Under the pieces are notes generated by a model, which worked only from the letters and a program-made list of their open reading frames with translations, did no database searches and was not told the origin of the DNA. The position numbers were made by a program, and so were the translations under genes. Shown piece by piece: positions 29,726 through 38,539 of a stretch of DNA of 50,015 bases; positions within the stretch are counted from its first letter, which is position 1, and each line of letters begins with the position of its first letter. Source of the DNA: a virus; the IMG/VR virus record IMGVR_UViG_3300044822_000273, positions 1-50,015 of that record. One strand, given 5' to 3'.

Positions 29726-31222
29726 CTATCCTGCAGTCGGCGAGGCAAGCTGTATCGAAATATCCTCTTCCAACACGTAGCTCTTCGCCGTGATGTTCAC
29801 GGTCATCTGCACGATGCTTGTGGACGCGACGTTCCACGTCGGGTTGACGACGACGCTCGCGGCGACGATCTCGCCCGTCCCGACCATCTGGACCTGCAGG
29901 TCCGCGCCGATCTGCGCCTGGATGGCCTGTGCGTCGTTCGTGTAGATTGTCCCGTTCGGGTTGGTCCGAACGTCGTCGTCGATGTAGTCCTCGCCGCCCT
30001 GATGGACGATCGAGCACGCGATGTCCATGACGTTGCCGAGCGGCAACAGCGTGAACTGCGAGCCGGACGGGCTCATCAGGTTCGGGTTCTTGATAAAGAC
30101 GCCCTGCTTGCCGATGCGCGTGACGCTCGTGCAGAAGCGCGCGGCATCGAGGCCGGGGTTGATGCGCTCGTCGTGGTAGATGAACCCATCGAGCGGATCG
30201 GCCGACGCGTTGATGGCGATCTGCGGAAGCGAGCCGTCGCGCACGCGCCCGGCGTGGCGTTGCGGCGGGATCGTGACCTGTCGCGCGGCGAGAGACCACG
30301 CGAGGGACCGTCGGTAGGCGGGGGCGCCCAGCACCGGGTTGACGATTCCCGTCGGCATGTTCCAGTAGGCCGCGTTGGCGCAGATGCGGCGGGCGGATAC
30401 CGAGGCGTAGTCGTTGGAGATCGACGACATCCACGACTGCTCAGCCTCGCCAGTGCCGTTGTAGGCCGTCGGGGCGCCGGCATCCCGCGCGGAGACGATG
30501 AGCCGACCGAAGAGGTAGCCGGTGGCCAGCGTGTCCATGTACGTCTCGAGCGTCGAGGCGGTCGCGCCGCCGCACGGGCCGACGAGGTGCATCGACCCGA
30601 CCTGGGCGATCGCGTACTGCGATTGCTGATAGGCCTGCAGCGCGGCCTGGACGCCCGCGGTGTTCCAGACGGGCGCCGCCGAGTAGAACTTGACGTAGTC
30701 GCCCGCGGCAAACGTGCTCGAGTTCGAGAAGTTGAGCGTGAGGCCCGTGTTCGGGATCGCGTAGGCCGTGGCGGTGCCGAGCGTGATCGTCGCCGAGAAG
30801 TTGCGGCCGGCGTCGGCGCTGATCTGGATCTGGACCTGGTTGGCCAGCGCCGAGTACGTACCGATGACGCCCGTCTGCACGGACTTCACCACCCAGTAGC
30901 TGTCGTCGTACGGCACGCCCGAGACCGTGATCGTCGTCGTCGAGCTCGTGTACGTCTGCACGACGCCCGAGACGGTGCCGGCGGTGACGGTCGGGACTTT
31001 GACGGCGAGCACGATGCCGCCGGCGAGGCACGTGAGCGACGCGGCTTCGACGAGCGGGCCGTAGCCGAGGTTTTGCGTCAGCGTCGCGGGCGACGTCGTC
31101 GCGATGATCTGGCTTGCGGTTCCCGACGAGCAGCAGCCCATGACGAGCTGCACCTTGTTCTGCGGGACGACAACGGACGCGCCGCTGTCGATGATGGAGA
31201 TCTGCACCTCGCCCGTAGGCAT
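29726..31222 (-). CDS. Tail sheath protein
   Basis: A 498-residue protein, close to the Mu sheath gpL (about 495). N-terminal VQISIIDSGASVVVPQNKVQ, a long variable middle (AAGDYVKFYSAAPVWNTAGV), and a C-terminal FCTSVTRIGKQGVFIKNPNL ... VVVNPTWNVASTSIVQMTVN that forms the conserved sheath core. It is followed in the transcript by the HNH and tube genes. It makes the contractile outer layer of the tail. Confidence 0.7.
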   Translation of the reverse strand: MPTGEVQISIIDSGASVVVPQNKVQLVMGCCSSGTASQIIATTSPATLTQNLGYGPLVEAASLTCLAGGIVLAVKVPTVTAGTVSGVVQTYTSSTTTITVSGVPYDDSYWVVKSVQTGVIGTYSALANQVQIQISADAGRNFSATITLGTATAYAIPNTGLTLNFSNSSTFAAGDYVKFYSAAPVWNTAGVQAALQAYQQSQYAIAQVGSMHLVGPCGGATASTLETYMDTLATGYLFGRLIVSARDAGAPTAYNGTGEAEQSWMSSISNDYASVSARRICANAAYWNMPTGIVNPVLGAPAYRRSLAWSLAARQVTIPPQRHAGRVRDGSLPQIAINASADPLDGFIYHDERINPGLDAARFCTSVTRIGKQGVFIKNPNLMSPSGSQFTLLPLGNVMDIACSIVHQGGEDYIDDDVRTNPNGTIYTNDAQAIQAQIGADLQVQMVGTGEIVAASVVVNPTWNVASTSIVQMTVNITAKSYVLEEDISIQLASPTAG

Positions 31223-31293
31223 TCCTGTGCTCCTCGCTCGCGCCGGTCAGCGCGGGACGTTGGGGTTGCGAGCGGCGAGGCCGCGTCAGCGAG

Positions 31294-32166
31294 TCAGGGC
31301 GAGACGGAGATCGCGTCGCCGGAGTACGTCGACGCGTTGAGCGTCAGGGTGTTGGCCGATACGGTGCCGGTCGGCACGTACGGCAGGAGCACGTCGAGCA
31401 CGGGCGTCATGATCGAGACGGTGAAGCGGTACCAAGAGCCGAACTTGACGAGCTGCGTGCTGTTCGGAAGCTGATCGACCCACTGGCCCGGCCCGAACTT
31501 GCAGATCCCTGCGCAGAGATCGTGAACGCTCGTGACTACCTGCTGGTAGAGCGCCTGCGTGAAGTTGAAGTCGCCGCCCGTGTTCGGATCGGGGTTGGGC
31601 TGGCCGTTCGTGTATTGGACGCCCCAGCAGTTGACCTCGAAGACGATTTCGTCGGTGGCAACCGAGCGCCACTGGAAAATCGTTCTCCAATCGCTGGGCG
31701 GTTCGGGGACGGCCGAGGCCTGAGCGCCCGAGCCGCCGCCGCCGCTGATGCTGACGGAGATCGGCGTCTGGTAGCCCGATCCCGTCACACTCATGGTGAC
31801 GGACGTGACGACGCCCGCCAGCGTGTTGACGTTGGCGATCGCGACGGCGCCCGTTCCCGAACCGTAGGCGCCCGACAGCGTGACGGTGGGGGCCGACGTG
31901 TAGCCCGCGCCGTAGCTGGAGAGTTCGACCCGGCGCACGCCGAAGCCGGCGCTGGACGAGCTGATCGCGGATCGGCTGGCGGGATCCTTCGGCCCAAACA
32001 CCGAGCCCTTCGGGACGAAGACGATCCGAGGCGCCGACGTGTTCTCGGCGACGTGGACGCGACCGAGCACGATCTGCCCGTCGATGAGTGGCGGATAGCC
32101 CGCGGCGGCGAGCTTGGCGACCACGTCGTTGCTGATGGCCGTGACGAGCTGAGGGATCCCGGGCAC
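31294..32166 (-). CDS. gp37-like tail or neck protein
   Basis: A 290-residue protein from a GTG at 32166. The N-terminal QLVTAISNDVVAKLAAAGYP then LIDGQIVLGRVHVAENTSAP fits DUF1834/gp37-like proteins seen before the sheath in Mu. The central segment (YGAGYTSAPTVTLSGAYGSG) contains a 'GAGYTSAPTVT' repeat-like motif common in beta domains of phage structural proteins. It is longer than Mu gp37. Confidence 0.5.
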   Translation of the reverse strand: MPGIPQLVTAISNDVVAKLAAAGYPPLIDGQIVLGRVHVAENTSAPRIVFVPKGSVFGPKDPASRSAISSSSAGFGVRRVELSSYGAGYTSAPTVTLSGAYGSGTGAVAIANVNTLAGVVTSVTMSVTGSGYQTPISVSISGGGGSGAQASAVPEPPSDWRTIFQWRSVATDEIVFEVNCWGVQYTNGQPNPDPNTGGDFNFTQALYQQVVTSVHDLCAGICKFGPGQWVDQLPNSTQLVKFGSWYRFTVSIMTPVLDVLLPYVPTGTVSANTLTLNASTYSGDAISVSP

Positions 32167-32169
32167 CGG

Positions 32170-32691
32170 CTACCCCACGGCCTTGCGCAGGATGTCCTCG
32201 AGGGGATTGGCCGCCTCCTCGAGGGCCGCCTCCCACGAGGGCGGGATGGCGGCGTCGGATTCGTCGGGCCAAATCTTCCTGGGCGGGATCTGGTAGGACT
32301 TGCCGGAAGCGTAGCGACCGCGTGGATCGCGACTCTGGCGCTTCCCGGTGCCGTGCTGATGGTAGGCGGCGGGCAGGTCCATCTCGATGACGATGTTCTG
32401 CGACTTCGAGAAGCGTCCGCCGCTGTCGCGCGCCTGCTCCCCGTGGACATCCAGTGTGGCGCGCATGTCGCCCGAGTCCGTGAGCGGGGGTGGGCCGTGC
32501 ACGCGCAGCGTCGCCTCGGACAGTGGCGCCCAAGGCGTGCCGTAGGGATCGTGTCCGCCGTTGAACTCGTCCTGGATCAGCCCGTAGATCTTCTCGGCGG
32601 CGGTCTTCGCTACCTTGGGCATCGACTCGTCGATGTGATCGAGGTTGGAGATCAGCCGCGCGAGTTTGGCGAAGTCGCCGTCCATCGGCAT
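32170..32691 (-). CDS. Virion morphogenesis protein (gpG-like)
   Basis: A 173-residue protein. GDFAKLARLISNLDHIDESM then IQDEFNGGHDPYGTPWAPLS matches the phage virion morphogenesis family (Mu gpG), whose hallmark is an xxFxxGxxPxGxPWxPL stretch. Helps tail completion or head-tail joining. The start is uncertain between two nearby ATGs (32691 and 32685). Confidence 0.75.
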   Translation of the reverse strand: MPMDGDFAKLARLISNLDHIDESMPKVAKTAAEKIYGLIQDEFNGGHDPYGTPWAPLSEATLRVHGPPPLTDSGDMRATLDVHGEQARDSGGRFSKSQNIVIEMDLPAAYHQHGTGKRQSRDPRGRYASGKSYQIPPRKIWPDESDAAIPPSWEAALEEAANPLEDILRKAVG

Positions 32692-32719
32692 GGCTGCCTC
32701 TGCGTGTCGCGTCGGGTGG

Positions 32720-33157
32720 TCACCATCCGCGGTTGGTTCCCGTGCATCCGTTGGCCAGGTTCACGACGCTGAACGACGTGACCCCGGGTTGCGCGGCCCC
32801 GGGCGCGCCGATCTGAGCGAGAGTCACGTTCGGGTGCGCTTGCTGGCGCTGCACGTCGCCCAGGTACCGAAGCGCGTCGTCGTAGCGCTGGCGGAAGTTG
32901 TCGTCCCCGCCCGCCGTCGGCTGGTAGCCGCGCACGAGCATCAGCTCGTAGGAGGCGATCGCTGCGACGGCGAGCGTGATGGTCGTGTCCCATGCGAGCA
33001 GGGGCACAGCGTTCGATCCCCAGCGCGCGCGGAAGCACGCGTCGGCGCGGTCGCTGGCGTTCTGCAGCGCCGCGCCGATCTGCGCGGTCGTGAGAGTGCC
33101 GAGCGCTGCGGAAGGCAGACCGACCGTCAGCAGATCGGCCGGCTGGGCGTACGGCAT
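32720..33157 (-). CDS. gp36-like head-tail connector (DUF1320)
   Basis: A 145-residue protein beginning MPYAQPADLLTVGLPSAAL, which fits the Y-x(3-4)-DL start of DUF1320 proteins, with DRADACFRARWGSNAVPLLA and AIASYELMLVRGYQPTAGGD as the later helix pattern. These act at the head-tail joint. Preceded directly by the capsid gene (6 bases). Confidence 0.72.
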   Translation of the reverse strand: MPYAQPADLLTVGLPSAALGTLTTAQIGAALQNASDRADACFRARWGSNAVPLLAWDTTITLAVAAIASYELMLVRGYQPTAGGDDNFRQRYDDALRYLGDVQRQQAHPNVTLAQIGAPGAAQPGVTSFSVVNLANGCTGTNRGW

Positions 33158-33163
33158 GCGACT

Positions 33164-34213
33164 CTAGGCGCTCGAACGCCGGAGCAGTTGCGGGAAGGAG
33201 TACGTGGGACTCGCTCTCATCGTGCTGCCGTACAGGAGCGTGTGCGTGTCGAACACGACCGGATCGTCCAGGCGCGTGCGGGGCACGAAGTTGGCCGCTT
33301 GGTTGAGCAGCCAGATGAGCGGCTTGACCGCCTTCTTGAAGTCGCCGAGGTACCAGCAGAAGTCAAACGTGGTGTTGCCGACCGTCCCGGGACCGCCGAG
33401 ATCGGGGATCATCAGCTCTTCGGCCCAGCCCTTGAGCATGTTGGTCGACGCACCCACCATCGGCCCGTTGGCGACCGCGGGCTGTCCCGCCGTCTGGTTG
33501 TTGCCCGCGCCCATCACGCCCACGACGGGAGCGCCGAGGAACTGCGCCTGCAAGAGCGTGTCGGCCGTCTGCTTGAGCATCGGGCCGTTGAGGACGTGCG
33601 ACGGCACGACGCCCCACGCCTCGCCCATCGCGGTCTTCTGGCGGACCATGTCCTGGTACGCCGTCGAGAAGCCCAGGTTGGTGAGCTGTCCACCGATCGT
33701 CGTTCCGTTGACCACGACGCCGCCGCCCGTGAGGTCGTTGGCGTAGGTGCCCTTCGAGGCGTCCCAGTAATCGACCGGGTGCGCCGTGTTGAAGAAGGTC
33801 AGGCCGTCGTAGCAGATCTGACGCGCGAGCGTCTGGCTGCCCTGGTTTTGCAGAAGATCGCGGAGCTGAAAGTCCGGCGTCTTCTTCATCGACGTCGCCA
33901 TCATCGAGACGATGGGGTTGTAGATGCCGTGCAGATCGTCCTGCACTTTGAAGAGGTCGACCGCTTCGGTGAGTTCCCAGTTCTGGATCTGCACCGTGTA
34001 GTTGACCGGCGCGGGCGTGTGCACCACACGCGGACCGATCCACTCGCGCGACTTGTCGATCATGTCGAGCCACGCCGACTGCCAGAACTCGGTAGGCGCC
34101 GGGTAGGTGTCGGCGACCTCTTTGTTCCAGACCGGAGTGGTGTCGAGCGCGGTCCAGAACCGCGTCTCGAAGGCGGTGAACAGCGTGTTGATGTTGGCGG
34201 GTAGCAGTTGCAT
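33164..34213 (-). CDS. Major capsid protein (Mu gpT-like)
   Basis: A 349-residue protein. N-terminal LPANINTLFTAFETRFWTAL, then WLDMIDKSREWIGPRVVHTP and FKVQDDLHGIYNPIVSMMAT fit the gpT family (Mu-like prophage major head subunit, HK97 fold). ICYDGLTFFNTAHPVDYWDA is a highly conserved gpT segment (DGxxFFxxxHP). Later LPQLL-like end with RTRLDDPVVFDTHTLLYGS. High confidence by motif and position. Confidence 0.85.
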   Translation of the reverse strand: MQLLPANINTLFTAFETRFWTALDTTPVWNKEVADTYPAPTEFWQSAWLDMIDKSREWIGPRVVHTPAPVNYTVQIQNWELTEAVDLFKVQDDLHGIYNPIVSMMATSMKKTPDFQLRDLLQNQGSQTLARQICYDGLTFFNTAHPVDYWDASKGTYANDLTGGGVVVNGTTIGGQLTNLGFSTAYQDMVRQKTAMGEAWGVVPSHVLNGPMLKQTADTLLQAQFLGAPVVGVMGAGNNQTAGQPAVANGPMVGASTNMLKGWAEELMIPDLGGPGTVGNTTFDFCWYLGDFKKAVKPLIWLLNQAANFVPRTRLDDPVVFDTHTLLYGSTMRASPTYSFPQLLRRSSA

Positions 34214-34225
34214 TTGCGTCGGGCC

Positions 34226-35386
34226 TCAGTTGTTCACGACGGTGATGTTGAGGGTCGATCCGTCGGAAGCCGACGTACTGGTCATCCCCGCCGCCACGGC
34301 TTTGATCGTGACGTTCACCGCGCCGAGCTGGCCGACGGTGTTCGCGGTGTAGACGTAGTTGACGGTGCCTGCGCTGGTGGACGCGGTGACGAGCTCGGGG
34401 ATGATGTTGCTCGAGGTGCGTGAGCGCACCGGCACGCTCGTCAGCGTCGCGATCCCGGAGGTCAACGTGACCTGCACGGTGACCTCGTCCGGAAAGAACG
34501 CCGGGTCGGTCGTGTCGACCGTCGAGCCTTTGGCGCAGTAGGCCGTGAAGGTCGTGCCGCCCCAGATGCTGCCCTCGCCACCGATCTTGATCGCGACGCC
34601 CGGCGTGATGGCCGCGCCCGTCGGCCACCAGTCGGGCCGCTGCGCCGTCCACTTCGCGACGGAGCTGCCCGTCGCCGTGAGCACGTACGGGCCGGCATCG
34701 GAAGCCGCCTGGATGTTCGTCGCGCCCTCCATCAGGTGGAAGGTGTCGCCGACCGCGAGCGCCACGCCGTCGGCCGCCGCGAAGGCGGAGTTTGTCGCGG
34801 CCGTGAGCACGCCCGTCGTGCTGCCGCCGTAGGTCGTCGTGACGGCCGTGACGACGGCGCGCGCGCGCAAGGCCCCGGTGCCTGCCGTGATCGCCTCGGT
34901 GGAGGCGGCGTACGGGTTCGTCATGCCGATGAGCACCGGCACCTGGGTCGCGTCGACGTTCGGCAAGCCCGCGATGCCGAGGCCCGGGGGCATGATGATG
35001 CCGGCGATCGGACGCGTGCCGCCGTTGTCGCTGAGCGACACGGTGTTGTCGTCCTGGATGTAGCAGTACTGCCCGATGTTGGCGGCACTGATGCTGCCGT
35101 CCGTGCAGTTCAGCATGAAGCAGCCGGTGCGGATCGTGACGTTGAGTGCGCCCGCGGTGCCGTAGCCGGCGGCCACGGTATTGATGACCTGCTTGTCGCA
35201 GAGGCCGAGCGCGCGCAGGGCGGTCGACGCCGATCCGTTGATCGCCCAGCCGTTGGCGTCGACGCACACGATCGTGCCGCCGTAGATGGTCGCCCCGGCT
35301 TCCGCGCCGAGTCCAAGCAGCGGCGGAATGGGGTAGTTGGGTCCGCCGAGTTGGTTCGGCTTGATGTCCTTGGTCGCGGCGGTCAT
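34226..35386 (-). CDS. Capsid decoration-type protein
   Basis: A 386-residue protein (PLLGLGAEAGATIYGGTIVC, ALRALGLCDKQVINTVAAGY, RTGCFMLNCTDGSISAANIG). The G-x-GxTIY/xxGTxV segment resembles decoration proteins encoded between scaffold and capsid. Its C-terminal third (SGIATLTSVPVRSRTSSNI and VGQLGAVNVTIKAVAAG) is Ig-like, a usual surface-exposed add-on. The role is inferred from position. Confidence 0.55.
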   Translation of the reverse strand: MTAATKDIKPNQLGGPNYPIPPLLGLGAEAGATIYGGTIVCVDANGWAINGSASTALRALGLCDKQVINTVAAGYGTAGALNVTIRTGCFMLNCTDGSISAANIGQYCYIQDDNTVSLSDNGGTRPIAGIIMPPGLGIAGLPNVDATQVPVLIGMTNPYAASTEAITAGTGALRARAVVTAVTTTYGGSTTGVLTAATNSAFAAADGVALAVGDTFHLMEGATNIQAASDAGPYVLTATGSSVAKWTAQRPDWWPTGAAITPGVAIKIGGEGSIWGGTTFTAYCAKGSTVDTTDPAFFPDEVTVQVTLTSGIATLTSVPVRSRTSSNIIPELVTASTSAGTVNYVYTANTVGQLGAVNVTIKAVAAGMTSTSASDGSTLNITVVNN

Positions 35387-35389
35387 GGC

Positions 35390-36457
35390 CTAGTTCCTCC
35401 CGGTCCAGTTGGAAGCCGCGCCGCTCGTACGAGCGGCGGCGTGCTTGTTCATGTCGGCCACGAAGTCCTCGAGGCTCTTGCCGAGTCCCTGCGCCGCGAT
35501 CTCCGCCGTCTTGCGCTGCTCGGCGCTCATCGTCTCGAGGCTGAACGACGGCTGGGCAGGCCGATTCGCCGCCCGCTCCGCGTTCTGCTCGGCGCTCTTG
35601 CCCTGGCTCGGGCCGTCCTTGGTGGTGCGCGCGATCTTCGGAAGCGCGGCCACCATGGCGCGCATCGCCTTGGGGCTGTTCTTCACGCTGGCGGGCAGCG
35701 CGGCGAACATCTCCGTCGTGAGCTTGCCGGCGCGCCTGGCCTCCGTCGCGATCGCGTTGCAACGATCTCGGCGGCGCGAGGCCTTGAGCTTGCCGACTTC
35801 CTTGAGCGCGGTCTCGCCTGCGGCCGCCTTGCCGACGAGGCCCTCGAGCGCGCCGAGCTGCGCCTTGAAGCCCCTCTTGCCCGTGGCGCTCGCGCACGCC
35901 GAGCGAAGCTGCTTGTAGCGCGAGAGCGCCTTGGGCTTGGCGAAGGCTTGCAGGTCCTTGAGGTGCGCCTTGGCCGCGGCGAGCGCCTTGGGGCTCTTGC
36001 CGCCCACGAGCGCCGTGACGCGCGACTTGGCGAAGGCGAGGGCCTTGGCGCGAGCTTCCTCGCAGCGCTCCTCTTCCTCCTCCTCTTCGTCGTCGTCATC
36101 CTCGTCCTTGTCGCCATCGGGATCGTCGTCGTCCGACTCTTCCTCCTCCTCCTCTTCTTCCTCTTCCTCTTCGTCCTCCATCGGTTCCTTGGGCTCGTCG
36201 TCTTCCTCTTCTTCCGAGGCCGACTCCTCCTCCTCTTCTTCTTCCTCTTCCTCCTCGTCGTCCTTGCCTTCGACTTTGACGGAGACGGTGGATTTGGAGG
36301 CGAGCTTGGTACCGGCTCGGGCCTTGGCCCGATCGAGCTCGAGGGATGCCGACTCGAAGGCCGCGAGGGCCTTGGTGCGGGCGTTGGCGTTCATGGCTGC
36401 GTTGACGGCCGCAAAGGCGTCATCTCGCGCCTTCTGGGCTTGCAGGAGAGTCAGCAT
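35390..36457 (-). CDS. Acidic scaffold-like protein
   Basis: A 355-residue protein from the ATG at 36457 (GAGGA ribosome-binding site). Helical N-terminus LLQAQKARDDAFAAVNAAMN, then a long acidic stretch of nearly pure Glu/Asp at about 75-130 (runs such as EEEEEEEEEEESASEEE), then basic Lys/Ala/Leu helices. Location between protease and decoration/capsid is the scaffold position. The acidic low-complexity region may bind the basic capsid interior. The sequence on the opposite strand gives a Ser-rich false frame. Confidence 0.6.
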   Translation of the reverse strand: MLTLLQAQKARDDAFAAVNAAMNANARTKALAAFESASLELDRAKARAGTKLASKSTVSVKVEGKDDEEEEEEEEEEESASEEEEDDEPKEPMEDEEEEEEEEEEEESDDDDPDGDKDEDDDDEEEEEEERCEEARAKALAFAKSRVTALVGGKSPKALAAAKAHLKDLQAFAKPKALSRYKQLRSACASATGKRGFKAQLGALEGLVGKAAAGETALKEVGKLKASRRRDRCNAIATEARRAGKLTTEMFAALPASVKNSPKAMRAMVAALPKIARTTKDGPSQGKSAEQNAERAANRPAQPSFSLETMSAEQRKTAEIAAQGLGKSLEDFVADMNKHAAARTSGAASNWTGRN

Positions 36458-36568
36458 GGGCTGTCGTCCTCGGTGGGGGTTGTGGGGAACGGATCCGTGC
36501 GTCGACCCCACCGGGGGCCGCGCTTCGTCTTGGTTGGGCGCCGGGGCGGTGGGTGGCGCGGGCGGTCG

Positions 36569-37513
36569 CTAAGCGACGGCGAAGGCCGAGGCTGCTGCCT
36601 CGTTCGCGGCGATGGTGCTGGCAATGAGCCGCAAGAGGCCGGGCATCGATGCGACGCCGTCGGCGATCCCGGCTTCGACGGCTTTGCCGCCGAGGAACAC
36701 GCCGGCCTCGAGCGAGGCGACGGCGTCGGGCGAGGTGCCGCGCGCGTCGGCGACGACGCCCCAGAAGATGCGAGCCATGTCCATCACGCGATCGCGGATG
36801 CGTCCGCGCACGCCATCGTCGATGACGCGATCGGCGTGGTTGTCGGCTTTGTACTCGCCGCTCGTAACAAGCTCGATGTTGAGCCCGAGCTTGGCGTTCT
36901 GCTCGGTGCGGTCGAAGATGGTGGCGATGACGCCGATGCTGCCGACCATCGCCGTGTCCGGTAGCCAGATCTCGTCCGCGGCGCAGCCGAGCTCATAGGC
37001 CGCCGAGCACATCATCTCGTTGGCGTACGAGTAGAGCGGGATGCCGTATTGGCTACGGAGTGCTCGCAGGTGCCGGTGGGCCGCCGTCGCACCCGCCGCC
37101 TCGCCGCCGGGGGAATCCCACGACATGATGACGGCCTTGGCGGGCACGGGCTTGATGGGCTCGTAGTCGGCATCCCAGCGGTGCTGGCGCTCGTGCGCCT
37201 CGACGACGTCGGTGCCGATCATCGCCGACTCGACCCGGCTGCAGATGTCTTCGTAGGAGTCCCAGAGCCATCCGTGGTGGTGCTCCATCGGCCCGCTGAT
37301 CGTGACGATCGCGACGCCGTCGTCAGTGCGGACGTTGGGCTTGGGGCCCATGAAGATCCAATCGAAGTCGATCGCCTCGGGCCGGATCGCCAGCAGCTCG
37401 CCCTCGGCCGAGGCTGCGCGAAACTTGCGAGGTGATGCGAGGATTCGCATCTTCTCGCGCTCGCGCTCGCGCTCGGCACGGGTCGGCCTGGGCTCCGTGC
37501 TGGGCTTCGTCAT
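36569..37513 (-). CDS. S49-family head maturation protease
   Basis: A 314-residue protein with a typical S49/SppA-ClpP-like layout: VAIVTISGPMEHHHGWLWDS, AVIMSWDSPGGEAAGATAAH, YANEMMCSAAYELGCAADEI with the nucleophile Ser in CSAAY, then PDTAMVGSIGVIATIFDRTE and the catalytic Lys region (ELVTSGEYKADNHADR). Phage S49 enzymes cleave the scaffold and mature the head. Directly upstream of the scaffold-like gene, as expected. Confidence 0.85.
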   Translation of the reverse strand: MTKPSTEPRPTRAEREREREKMRILASPRKFRAASAEGELLAIRPEAIDFDWIFMGPKPNVRTDDGVAIVTISGPMEHHHGWLWDSYEDICSRVESAMIGTDVVEAHERQHRWDADYEPIKPVPAKAVIMSWDSPGGEAAGATAAHRHLRALRSQYGIPLYSYANEMMCSAAYELGCAADEIWLPDTAMVGSIGVIATIFDRTEQNAKLGLNIELVTSGEYKADNHADRVIDDGVRGRIRDRVMDMARIFWGVVADARGTSPDAVASLEAGVFLGGKAVEAGIADGVASMPGLLRLIASTIAANEAAASAFAVA

Positions 37514-37635
37514 GCGCTCCTCAGGTGCCGCCTGCGCGAGGCGCGCGGCACGAACGTGGATGCCTCTGTCGCGTGACTTCGTACGCTCGGCGGGCTTTGG
37601 TGCGCCCGAGGCGGAGAGGCGCGAGGCGGCGCCTG

Positions 37636-37821
37636 TTAGGTATGGGTGCGTGCGGCGCTCCGCACGATGCGGGCGAACGGCCGCACAGCGCCTGGCCAGT
37701 CCGGCACGACGATCGCCTCGGCGGGCGGCGTCAGCGGGTGACGCGCTTCGTCGAAGATGCGGCGCACGGCTCGGGCGACGTCGCGCCGGCTCTCGATGCC
37801 ATAGACTCGGGCTGCGCTCAC
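37636..37821 (-). CDS. Small hypothetical phage protein
   Basis: A 61-residue protein from a GTG at 37821 overlapping the methyltransferase stop (GTGA). Helical start (IESRRDVARAVRRIFDEARH) and basic C-terminus (FARIVRSAARTHT). No family recognised. Confidence 0.45.
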   Translation of the reverse strand: MSAARVYGIESRRDVARAVRRIFDEARHPLTPPAEAIVVPDWPGAVRPFARIVRSAARTHT

Positions 37822-38492
37822 TCGATGGGTCGCAGGACGTGGAAGTTGTACACGCTCGACTTTGCCTTCCCCGTCGCCGGGTCCGTGAAGACGTACTGCG
37901 AGTGCTGGGCGCGGCTCATCGCAATCTGCGCCCGTAGCGCGCTCGTGGCCGCAAGGGCGACCTCCCAACCCTGGGCGTGGAACTTCTCCAGCCAGTACTC
38001 GTAGGGCTGCAGGTTGATGTGATCGGTGCCACCCTGCCCCGGAGGCGCAGCGGAGAACACGATCCAGTCGGTGGCCCGGGCCGCCATGACACGCACGAGC
38101 GTGTCGGCCTGCGACTCGGGCAAGTGTTCGGCGACTTCGACGGACACGACGACGTCGTGAAGCTTCTCCCAGTCGGCGTGGGTCGGTGCATCCTCGATGC
38201 GCAGGCACTGCAGGAAGTGCCGGATCTCCGCGGGGGCGGCGTCGATGGCCGCCCTCGATCCGTCGAAGCCCTCGGCCTCGTGGCCCCGCTCGATGAACTG
38301 CGCGACGAGGCCGCCAGCGCCGCAGCCTACATCGAGGTACGACTGCCGCTCGTTCGACCCAACGACGCTCAGGATGCAGTCGCCAAGGCGCCGGTACGCG
38401 TCCTGCGCTTCGGGGTGCGTGTTGTCCGCGTAAAACGCGGCCGTGTAGATGTCGTCGAGCGGGCGGCGATCGGTCGTGGTCGGTTGGGTCAT
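37818..38492 (-). CDS. SAM-dependent methyltransferase (class I)
   Basis: A 224-residue protein from the ATG at 38492. RQSYLDVGCGAGGLVAQFIE is the SAM motif I (DVGCGxG), FDGSRAAIDAAPAEI the motif II acidic region and DVVVSVEVAEHLPESQADTL the post-III segment typical of Methyltransf_11/UbiE-like enzymes. It is a moron-like insertion between portal and protease genes. Target (glycan, small molecule or protein) unknown. Confidence 0.8.
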   Translation of the reverse strand: MTQPTTTDRRPLDDIYTAAFYADNTHPEAQDAYRRLGDCILSVVGSNERQSYLDVGCGAGGLVAQFIERGHEAEGFDGSRAAIDAAPAEIRHFLQCLRIEDAPTHADWEKLHDVVVSVEVAEHLPESQADTLVRVMAARATDWIVFSAAPPGQGGTDHINLQPYEYWLEKFHAQGWEVALAATSALRAQIAMSRAQHSQYVFTDPATGKAKSSVYNFHVLRPIE

Positions 38493-38539
38493 GGATCTTC
38501 GTGACGGTACGTCGGGGCGGCGGGTATTCCCCAGTTCGG

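Noticed and set aside
35931-36572. Ser-rich plus-strand frame
   Set aside because: It mirrors the poly-Glu tract of the scaffold gene on the opposite strand.
34736-36964. Long plus-strand open frame of over 700 codons
   Set aside because: It is antisense to the decoration, scaffold and protease genes, has Arg/Gly-rich low-quality composition and exists because the GC content suppresses stops.
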